From Verrucomicrobiota bacterium (GTDB lineage Bacteria; Verrucomicrobiota; Verrucomicrobiia; Methylacidiphilales; Verrucolacustridaceae), in NCBI GenBank assembly GCA_016876055.1, contig VHDM01000016.1, forward strand, positions 1 to 19,502: a stretch of 19,502 nt of DNA, written 5' to 3'. A program made the translations under genes and the position numbers. The notes beneath the pieces are model-generated. The model did no database searches, had not been told where the DNA came from, and saw only the letters and a list, made by a program, of their open reading frames with translations. Below, piece after piece: positions 6,423 to 13,600 of the stretch (the first letter of the stretch is position 1; each line of letters begins with the position of its first letter).

Positions 6423-6951
6423 GTTCTTTCCAAGAACCCGCCGCAAGGGTGCCAAGTGCCATTTCCCCGATTTTCGTCCGGATCAAGCGGAGGGTGGGGT
6501 GGCCGACGGCTGCAGTCATTTTCCTGACTTGCCGATTTTTCCCCTCGGCTAGTTCCAGACCCATCCAGACAGCGGGCACCTTTTTGCGATGGCGGATGGG
6601 AGGATCCCGCGGCGGCAACGAAGGTTGGGGGTCCAACAACCAGGCCCGGCAGGGTAGCGTGGCGCGGCCGGCCAGGATGACTCCTTGGGCGAGTTGCCGG
6701 AGGGCAGCGGCGGTGGGAACCCGTTCCACCTGAGCCCAGTAGGTCCGGAGGTGGCCTCGTTCCGGGTCCAATAGCCGGGTGTTCAGGCCGGCTTCCTCGC
6801 TGAGCAGCAGCAGACCTTCCGAGTCCGCATCCAACCGTCCCAAGGGATAGACATTCTTGGGAAACGCAAATTCAGCCAAGGTTCGGTGGGGTGAACCATC
6901 CGGGGTGAATTGGGAGAGAACGCCGTAAGGCTTGTGGAAGGCCAGCAGCAC
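6385..6951 (-). CDS. rluE: RsuA-family 23S rRNA pseudouridine synthase, RluE-like
   Basis: The 188-residue protein turns a uridine of rRNA into pseudouridine. It starts MLLAFHKPYGVLSQFTPDG, has the catalytic block NVYPLGRLDADSEGLLLLS at residues 33-51 (Asp41 is the nucleophile) and a late EGKNRQVRKMTAAVGHPTLRLIR. The 'KPYGVLSQF' start and the missing S4 domain fit RluE, which modifies U2457 of 23S rRNA in E. coli. The site in this organism is inferred from the family. The start is GTG 6951 because an in-frame TAG lies three codons upstream; GAGG directly abuts the GTG. It is divergent from the rhodanese gene (58-base gap) and converges on the DUF2256 gene. Confidence 0.9.
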   Translation of the reverse strand: MLLAFHKPYGVLSQFTPDGSPHRTLAEFAFPKNVYPLGRLDADSEGLLLLSEEAGLNTRLLDPERGHLRTYWAQVERVPTAAALRQLAQGVILAGRATLPCRAWLLDPQPSLPPRDPPIRHRKKVPAVWMGLELAEGKNRQVRKMTAAVGHPTLRLIRTKIGEMALGTLAAGSWKELSPAERTLVLGD

Positions 6952-7009
6952 CTCTGCAAACTATCCTTGGGGGGTTGCCCGGCCAAGGGAAGTTGCCCAG
7001 ATTGGCTTC

Positions 7010-7567
7010 ATGGAAATTCCGATCCTCCATCCCCGCCAAGCGCAGGAACGTCGCGAACGGGGTGAGCCACTCCCGTTTATCGACGTCCGGACCCCGGCGG
7101 AATACGAGGCCATCCACGCTACGGGGGCCAAGCTTTATCCGCTCGAAAGCTTGAACCCGAAAGCAGTTGCCGCAGAGCTTGGAATTTCAGTTCAGGCCCC
7201 GGCGGTTTTGCTTTGTGCCGGAGGAGCGCGGGCCCGGCAAGCGGCGGAGAAATTTCATGCCGAAGGTATCCCCCATTGTTTTGTGGTGGAGGGAGGGACG
7301 AAGGCGTGGGAGATGGCTGGGTTGCCGGTGGTGCGGGGGAGGGGGGCCATTGCCATCGAGCGCCAGGTCCGCCTTGGGACGGGGACGATGATTCTGCTGG
7401 GTGTGCTGCTGGGGGCCTGGGTGGATCCGCTCTGGTTTTTCCTCAGTGGGTTCGTCGGAGCCGGGCTGATCTTCGCCGGAATCACCGACTGGTGCGGGCT
7501 GGCAAAGCTTTTGGCGAAAATGCCCTGGAACCAGTCCAGGCCGGTCGCCGGTCAGGACATCAAGTAG
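7010..7567 (+). CDS. Rhodanese domain fused to a DUF2892-type membrane tail (YgaP-like)
   Basis: The 185-residue protein joins two parts. Residues 1-108 form a rhodanese domain with FIDVRTPAEYEAIHATGA (23-40) and an active loop CAGGARAR beginning at Cys69, which would carry a persulfide. Residues 115-172 form a membrane domain with two hydrophobic helices (MILLGVLLGAWVDPLWFF and GFVGAGLIFAGITDW), ending in CGLAKLLAKMPWN, the usual end of DUF2892 proteins. E. coli YgaP has this architecture and is a membrane-bound sulfurtransferase. The start is ATG 7010; in-frame codons upstream to 6932 are unlike the family. The gene ends 3 bases before the convergent photolyase stop. Sulfur donation to the nearby FeS protein is conceivable but there is no evidence for it. 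Confidence 0.92.
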   Translation: MEIPILHPRQAQERRERGEPLPFIDVRTPAEYEAIHATGAKLYPLESLNPKAVAAELGISVQAPAVLLCAGGARARQAAEKFHAEGIPHCFVVEGGTKAWEMAGLPVVRGRGAIAIERQVRLGTGTMILLGVLLGAWVDPLWFFLSGFVGAGLIFAGITDWCGLAKLLAKMPWNQSRPVAGQDIK

Positions 7568-7570
7568 CTG

Positions 7571-9103
7571 CTAGGCCTGGGCCTTCAGGAACTTTTCCGC
7601 CTCGGCCCGAATCCGGGTTTTGTCGGCCGCTGATTTCTTTTCCCACATTGCCACCATCATCCCGATGCGCGGGTTGGAGCGGAATTTGGTGGCGTGCTGA
7701 CCGTAAAAGTTCCAGTAGAGGGAATGGAAGGGGCAGGCCTCCGGGCCCTCCTTTTGCTTGGGGTCAAAGCGGCATGAGGCGCAGTGATTCCCCATCTTTT
7801 CCTGGTAGGCGGCGCCGGCGGCGTACGGTTTGGTGGCAAACCAACCACCGTCGGCAAAGAGGATCATGCCAAGCACGTTGGGGACCATCACCCAGTCGTA
7901 AGCGTCGAAATACATCTCGGTGTACCAGCGCAGGACGGCCAAAGGTTCGTAGCCGCCGAGCAGAAAGTAGTTTCCCAGCACCATGAGGCGCTGGATGTGA
8001 TGGTTGTAGGCGCGGTCGACCGCCCCGGTGACGGCCTGGGAGACGCAGCGCATGTCCGTTTTCCCGTCGTAGGCCCACCTAGGCAGGGGGCGTTCCGCCC
8101 CAAGGAAGTTCACCTTCTTGTATTCAGGCATCTTCAGCCAGTAGAGGCCGTGGATGAACTCCCGCCACCCCAGAACCTGCCGGATGAAGCCTTCCACGGA
8201 ATTGAGCGGGGCCTTGCCTTCCCGGTAAGCCTTTTCGGCGGCCTGAAGACACTCCTGAGGCGTAATCAGTCCAAGGTTGAGGAACGGGGAAATCACGGAG
8301 TGGAACAAGACAGCCTCCCCCTCGACCATGGTATCTTCCCAAGGCCCGAACTGGCCAAGCCGGGTGCGGATAAAATGTTTCAGCCATGCGAGGGCGCCCT
8401 CCCGGGTCGCCGGAACCCAGAGGCCAGCGGCTTTGCCCGGGTGATCCGGAAAGAGTTTTGCCACCTCGGCGGCTACTTCCTGCACCACGGAATCTTTCTC
8501 CAGCGGGGGGAGAGGCGGGATCTTGGGCCTTTCCTTGGCGAACTCCCGGTAGGTGCGGCGGTTTTGGTCGTCGAGGTTCCAATCGCCCCCTTCGGGCTGA
8601 CCTTTCGGGGTCATGAGGATATTCTTTTCCGTCCGCAAACGACGGTAGTGGGCCTCCATCAGCAGGTGCTTTTTGCCCTTGGCCCAGGCGGCAAAGTCGT
8701 CGCGCGGAACGAGGAACTGGGGGCTGCGGTGGCAATGGATCGGGACCCCCAGTTTTTTGGAGAGTGCCGGCAGGGACTGGGCCGTGTCGTACTCATTGGG
8801 ATCGAGCAGGTGGATTTCGGTGATCTTATTTTCCTGAATCCAGCGCTTCAGGACTTCTCCGTAGCCGTCGCTCCGGGCCCCGTCCGTGAGCCGGCGGTAA
8901 AGAACCCGCTGACCGCTTTTCTTTAGGGCAGCGGCATGGTGTCGCATGGCCGCATAGAGCAGGGTGAGCTTCTGCTGGTGGTAGCGGAGATGAGAGCCGC
9001 GGGGGGACGATTCGATCATCCCCACGGCGGTGTGGCGATCGGCCGTCTTGAGCAGGGGATGATCGGGGATGAGTTGGTCTCCGAGGATCCAGATCAGGCG
9101 CAC
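7571..9103 (-). CDS. phrB: FeS-containing bacterial cryptochrome/(6-4) photolyase (PhrB-like)
   Basis: The 510-residue protein is a flavin photolyase of the FeS-BCP class, which repairs UV (6-4) photoproducts or senses light. It opens RLIWILGDQL and has HSVISPFLNLGLITP, GFIRQVLGWREFIHG and AYNHHIQRLMVLGNYFLL. Four cysteines, 353, 441, 444 and 457, have the same spacing (88, 3, 13) as the [4Fe-4S] ligands of Agrobacterium PhrB (as I recall them, 350, 438, 441 and 454). His369 matches PhrB His366, needed for (6-4) repair, with the same offset of three. Usual length is about 505-515. The start is GTG with no clear Shine-Dalgarno. It is divergent from the GPP34 gene and convergent with the rhodanese gene. 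Cofactors should be FAD, possibly with a ribolumazine antenna. Confidence 0.95.
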   Translation of the reverse strand: MRLIWILGDQLIPDHPLLKTADRHTAVGMIESSPRGSHLRYHQQKLTLLYAAMRHHAAALKKSGQRVLYRRLTDGARSDGYGEVLKRWIQENKITEIHLLDPNEYDTAQSLPALSKKLGVPIHCHRSPQFLVPRDDFAAWAKGKKHLLMEAHYRRLRTEKNILMTPKGQPEGGDWNLDDQNRRTYREFAKERPKIPPLPPLEKDSVVQEVAAEVAKLFPDHPGKAAGLWVPATREGALAWLKHFIRTRLGQFGPWEDTMVEGEAVLFHSVISPFLNLGLITPQECLQAAEKAYREGKAPLNSVEGFIRQVLGWREFIHGLYWLKMPEYKKVNFLGAERPLPRWAYDGKTDMRCVSQAVTGAVDRAYNHHIQRLMVLGNYFLLGGYEPLAVLRWYTEMYFDAYDWVMVPNVLGMILFADGGWFATKPYAAGAAYQEKMGNHCASCRFDPKQKEGPEACPFHSLYWNFYGQHATKFRSNPRIGMMVAMWEKKSAADKTRIRAEAEKFLKAQA

Positions 9104-9182
9104 GAGGTAACCATAAGGCAGAGAGGGGATCCTGAAAGCAAGAATGGCTTGTTTCGCAGGAAGGCGGGGAAAGAATCAAATC

Positions 9183-9833
9183 GTGCTGTCCTTTGTGGAG
9201 GAAATCGTTCTGCTGGCCTTGGACGACCAGAAGGGAAAGTTTGTGGATTTGCCGCCGCTGGCACTCGAACAGGCGTTGGCGGGCGCGGTTTTATTGGAGT
9301 TGGCTTTCCAAAACCGGATCGATACCGATCCGGCCCATCTGATGTTGGTGAGCGACCAGGTCACCGGGGATAAAATATTGGATCCGATCCTCAAAGGGAT
9401 TGCCCGCGCCCAGGACAAGCAAAATGCGAAATACTGGGTGGGAGTGATTTCGGCAGACGGGGAAAAGATCCGCGAGGCGGCCTTGGCACGCCTGGTCGAA
9501 AAAGGGGTGCTGAAAAGGGAGGAGAAAAAAATTCTCTGGGTCATTCCGGGCCGGAGGTATCCGATGATTCAGAACAAAGAAGAGGAAGAAGTCCGGAAAC
9601 GCATCCGCTCGGTGGTGGTGGACGGAGCGATCCCATCTCCCCGGGACGTGGTTCTCATCAGCCTGGGCAGCGCGTGTCAGCTCTTGCGCACGGTCTTGAC
9701 GGACGCGGACCTGCTGAAGTACAGCCCGCGGATTGCGGAAGTGGCCAAAATGGATCTGATCGGGCAGGCGGTGTCGAAGTCAGTAGCCGAAGTGCAGGAA
9801 GCGGTGATGCGAGCGGTTTTATATTCCGTTTAG
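9183..9833 (+). CDS. GPP34 (GOLPH3/Vps74-like) domain protein
   Basis: The frame contains the GPP34 pattern: LSFVEEIVLLALDDQKGKF near the start, then PPLALEQALAGAVLLELAF, a middle segment ILWVIPGRRYPMIQNK, VRKRIRSVVVDGAIPSPRDVVLISL and a C-terminal helix region. In eukaryotes GPP34 proteins (GOLPH3, Vps74) bind phosphatidylinositol 4-phosphate on Golgi membranes and retain glycosyltransferases. Bacterial members have no settled function. GTG 9183 makes the protein begin VLSFVEE, which matches the usual family start; an ATG at 9144 would add 13 residues (MACFAGRRGKNQI) and cannot be excluded. The length is 216 residues from the GTG. Its TAG overlaps the TAA of the convergent FmdB-like gene (TTAG at 9830-9833). 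Confidence 0.88.
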   Translation: MLSFVEEIVLLALDDQKGKFVDLPPLALEQALAGAVLLELAFQNRIDTDPAHLMLVSDQVTGDKILDPILKGIARAQDKQNAKYWVGVISADGEKIREAALARLVEKGVLKREEKKILWVIPGRRYPMIQNKEEEEVRKRIRSVVVDGAIPSPRDVVLISLGSACQLLRTVLTDADLLKYSPRIAEVAKMDLIGQAVSKSVAEVQEAVMRAVLYSV

Positions 9834-10060
9834 TACTTGCCGCAACCGCAGGCGCCGGGCCCGCAACCTGGGGAGGCAGGGGGGGGCGCCCCCTTGGACG
9901 AGCCCATGATCCCCAAGCCGCCACTGATCAAGCGACGCACCGGCCGGCCGGTTTTCGGGTGTTTGGTGAGGGGTGGGTCGTTCATGGACTGGCGCACCTC
10001 AAACTGTTCGGATTTTTCGTCCCGGCGTGCCGGGATGGTCTCATAAACGTACGTGGCCAT
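9830..10060 (-). CDS. FmdB-like protein lacking the zinc-ribbon cysteines
   Basis: The 76-residue protein follows FmdB regulators in order: a Met-x-x-Tyr-x-Tyr-Glu start (MATYVYETI), then FEVRQSMNDPPLTKHP, GRPVRRLISGGLGIMG. In FmdB proteins two CxxC pairs form a zinc ribbon, one after the start and one before the V-R-R block. Here both positions are free of cysteine (ETIPARRDEKSEQFEV and TKHPKTGRPV). The only cysteines are in the C-terminal end, CGPGACGCGKY (residues 66-76), after a Pro/Ala linker. The fold may persist without zinc, or the tail may bind metal in its place. FmdB itself was linked to regulation of formamidase/amidase genes; nothing here shows that role. It is divergent from the unknown gene at 10130 (69-base gap). 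Confidence 0.8.
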   Translation of the reverse strand: MATYVYETIPARRDEKSEQFEVRQSMNDPPLTKHPKTGRPVRRLISGGLGIMGSSKGAPPPASPGCGPGACGCGKY

Positions 10061-10115
10061 CCCGTTATCCTAAGCCAATCCCCTGCTGGGATCAAAATCA
10101 TCCGCGGCGGGTCCT

Positions 10116-10124
10116 AAAGGGGAG
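10116..10124 (+). promoter_or_regulatory. Ribosome binding site deciding a TTG start
   Basis: AAAGGGGAG ends 5 bases before TTG 10130 and is one of the few good Shine-Dalgarno sequences in the window. It supports TTG as the start of the unknown gene that follows, which has no ATG before codon 52. A small inverted repeat, ATCCC-CTGCT-GGGAT at 10078-10092, lies just upstream. Confidence 0.55.
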
Positions 10125-10129
10125 CGGGT

Positions 10130-10687
10130 TTGAATTGGGCCAAAAGTCGTCCAAGCTATCGGGTTGTGAAACCCGATGATTTTCATTACGCGTTGGAAAA
10201 CACCAAGGTGGTTCTGCCGCCCCAAAAGCGGCTGGAAACCTTTGGGACGACCGTCCTGAACTACCATCTCATCACCGAGGAGATGGATTCGGTCAACCGG
10301 ATGCGGGTGCGGGAGGGGCGGATTCAAGCCCACAAGCCCGAGCTGTTGACGCCGGACAAGTTTGCCAGGCTGCTGCTCGACGGCTTTGGGGAAAAGGCGG
10401 GACGGTACGCGGACGCGGTCAGTGAATTTGCCTCCCAGATCGCCGTGCTGAAGTACGGATTTAGTTTCCGCAAGGATGAAACCCGCAAGTATGATGTGAC
10501 GGGGGCGCTGGCCGAGGTGACGGCGCGGGTCCAAGAGGAAGTGCAGCGAAAGAACGATCCGCTCGCCGCGGTGCTCACGGGGGTGGATGACGGCTGGGAG
10601 GTATGCCTGCTCAAGTTCGCCTTGGACATGGTGCTGACCTCAGGAAACGAGAATTTCCAAGAGCTGAAGAGGCGGGGCCTGCTCTAG
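10130..10687 (+). CDS. Conserved-looking cytoplasmic protein, unknown function
   Basis: I do not recognise this 185-residue soluble protein. It has no signal peptide, no transmembrane helix and a single cysteine. Strings that look constrained are KRLETFGTTVLNYHLITEEMD (residues 34-54 in outline), NRMRVREGRIQAHKPELLTP near 57-76 and FARLLLDGFGEKAGRYAD. After them comes a helical half rich in charged residues (AVSEFASQIAVLKYGFSF, GALAEVTARVQEEVQRKNDP) and a short end FQELKRRGLL. The mixed beta/alpha composition and even charge argue for a folded enzyme or adaptor. It starts with TTG behind a good ribosome binding site at 10116, diverges from the FmdB-like gene and ends 10 bases before the convergent gltB stop. 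Confidence 0.75.
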   Translation: MNWAKSRPSYRVVKPDDFHYALENTKVVLPPQKRLETFGTTVLNYHLITEEMDSVNRMRVREGRIQAHKPELLTPDKFARLLLDGFGEKAGRYADAVSEFASQIAVLKYGFSFRKDETRKYDVTGALAEVTARVQEEVQRKNDPLAAVLTGVDDGWEVCLLKFALDMVLTSGNENFQELKRRGLL

Positions 10688-10697
10688 GCCGGGACGG

Positions 10698-13600
10698 CTA
10701 AACTTTGGCCACCGCCGGAGCGGGAGCTTGACCGGCGGGGAGGGCCGAGACCGGCGGGTGGGGGACGACTTTGCGAAATTTCGGGGCGTATTCGTCCCAC
10801 TGGGCGAGAATTTCCTTCGCCTTCTTGCTCTCGGTGGCTTCCAAGTGCTGATAGATAATCGCCTGCAGAGCCTTGGCGTCCTCGGGGCTAGCCAGCCGTT
10901 CCAGGGTGACCATGCCCGGATTGAATCGCTTCTCCAAACGACCGTCCTCGTCGAGGACGTAGGCCAACCCACCCGACATGCCGGCGCCGAAGTTTTTCCC
11001 GGTGGGGCCCAGTACCACCACGGTACCGCGGGTCATGTACTCGCAGGCGTGGTCGCCCACGCCCTCAATGACGGCGGTGGCCCCACTGTTGCGAACCGCA
11101 AAGCGCTCGCCCGCCCGACCGTAGGCGAAAAGTTTTCCGCCGGTGGCCCCGTAAAGACAGGTGTTGCCGCAGATGGAGTTGAGCGAAGGATCAAACGAGA
11201 CGCCTTTGGGCGGTAGCAGGACAATTTCCCCGCCGGACATGGATTTACCGACGTAGTCGTTCGCCTCGCCTTGCAGCGTAAGTTTCACGCCTTGGACCAG
11301 AAAGGCACCGAAAGATTGGCCGCTGGAACCGTCCAGCTTGATCTGGATGGTGCCATCGGCGAGACCTTCGTCTCCGTACCGGTAGGCGATTTCCCCGCTG
11401 AGCTGGGCCCCCACGGAGCGGTGGACATTCTGGATTTTATAGGAGAGTTTGATTTTGCGCTTTTTCTGCAGGGCATCCTTGGCGTCCTGGAGAATGCGGG
11501 CGTCGAGCGGTTGATCCTCCAGTTTGTCGTTCCGCTCCCAGGTGTGGTGACGGGGAGCGAGAGGATCAATATCCGGCACATTCAGCAGGGGCTGAAGGTC
11601 GACCGTGGCGGCCTTGGCATGATCGGCGGGCACAAAGGATTCCAGAAACTCCGGATGGCCGATGATTTCGTCCAACTTCCGGACGCCAAGGGAGGCCAGA
11701 ATCTCGCGGACGTCCTGGGCGACGGCGTTGAAGTAGTCCACCACCGCCTCGGGGGTGCCGCGGAACTTGGCCCGGAACTTGTCGTCCTGGGTGGCCACTC
11801 CAGTCGGGCAGTTGTTGAGGTGGCACTGGCGGACAAAGACACAGCCCAAGGCGATCAGGGCGGTAGTGCCAAAGTTGTATTCCTCGGCACCGAGGAGGGC
11901 CGCGATGACCACGTCATTCCCCGTGCGGATGCCCCCGTCGGTGCGGAGGGTGACACGGTTCCGGAGGCCGTTGAGGAGCAGGACCTGCTGGGTCTCAGCC
12001 ACGCCAAGCTCCCAAGGGCTGCCGGCATACTTGATGGAAGAGAGAGGGGAGGCTCCGGTGCCGCCGTCGTGGCCGGCCACCAGAATCACGTCCGCGTGAG
12101 CCTTGGCGACGCCGGCGGCGATGGTGCCGACGCCGGCCTCCGCCACCAGCTTCACGCAGACCTTGGCCCGTGGGTTGACCTGTTTGAGGTCATAAATCAA
12201 CTGGGCGAGATCCTCGATGCTGTAGATGTCGTGATGCGGGGGCGGGGAGATCAGCATCACGCCGGGGGTAGAGCGTCGCAGGGTGGCGATGAGGGGGGAG
12301 ACCTTGTGGCCGGGCAGCTGGCCGCCTTCGCCGGGCTTGGCACCTTGGGCAATTTTGATTTCCAGCTCGGTCGCGCTGGCCAGGTACTCGGCGGTAACGC
12401 CAAAGCGCCCCGAGGCGACCTGCTTGATGCGACTGTTTTTGGAATCCCCGTTTTCCATGGTGGAGAAGCGGGCGCGATCTTCGCCGCCCTCGCCGGAGTT
12501 GGACTTGCCGCCAATCCGATTCATGGCGATGGCGAGGACCTCGTGGGCCTCGGGGGAAAGAGCGCCCAGGGACATGCCCGCGGTGGTGAAGCGGCGGCGG
12601 ATTTCCTCGACGGGCTCCACCTCGTCGATCGGAACCGGAGTGCGCCCCGGGCGGAGGCGCAGCAAATGGCGGATGGTGACCGGAGTGTTCTTGGAAAGAG
12701 CATCCACGTAGGCGCGGTATTGGGCGGGCTGATTCCTTTGGTCTGCGCCCTTGAGGCCGACAAACGAGTGGAGGGCCTGGATGGCGGGCGGGGTGACGGA
12801 GTGAACCTCGCCGTCGCGCCGCCACCGGTAAAGACCGGCATCAGGGAGGCGCTCGGCGGAGCCTGCGGCCGCATAACCTTCCTGATGGCGGCGGAGGGTC
12901 TCCTCAGCCAGCTCGTCCAAGCCGATGCCGCCCACCTGTGAGGAGGTTTCGGTAAAATGGTTGCGGACCAGTTTGGCACCGAGGCCGACCGCCTCGAAAA
13001 GCTGGCTGCCGTGGTAACTGGTGAGCATGGAGATGCCCATTTTGGACATAATTTTGAGAAGACCCTTGTCAACGGCTTGGCGGTATGAGGAAACGATTTT
13101 GGCAGCGTCCATGTCCGGCAAGGACCCTTCGGTCTGCCAGCGGGCGGCCAGTTCCCAGACGAGGTAGGGGCAAACCGCGGAGGCGCCGAAACTGACGAGA
13201 CAAGCGAAGTGGTGGACATCGCGACAATCACCGGTATCGGCGATCAGCGAGGTGCGCATCCGGAGACCGGCCCGGATGAGGGCGTGGTGGACGGAGGAGA
13301 CAGCCAGCAGCATGGGCAGGGCGGCTTGTTCGGAGGAGGTGTTGCGGTCGGAAAGACAAAGAATGGAGACGCCGTCTTGGACGGCCGCCGCCGCCTCATC
13401 GGCCAGCTCGTGGAGCCGCTTTTTGAAGGCGTCCCGCCCACCGGAGACAGGGAACAGGACGGGCAGGGTCTTGGAGCGGAGGTGAGGCTCCCGGTGGCTC
13501 AAGATGGCCGGCAGTTCCGACGGAGCGATGACGGGTGATTCCAGGCGGAGCAGGCGAACGTGGTCGGGACCGTCCGTCAACCAGTTGGGGCGCGGGCCGA

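Noticed and set aside
7565..7600. Possible bidirectional terminator between rhodanese and photolyase genes
   Set aside because: Only short, imperfect GGCC/CAGG repeats are seen, inside the photolyase coding end, and there is no T tract.
7784..8926. 380-codon + strand open frame opposite the photolyase
   Set aside because: Antisense to a gene with all family hallmarks; no ribosome site or recognisable domain.
11271..12941. 556-codon + strand open frame opposite gltB
   Set aside because: It is antisense to a well-identified gltB region (FMN and C-terminal domains); composition is Gly/Ala/Asp/Val-rich as expected of a GC-rich shadow frame and no domain is visible.
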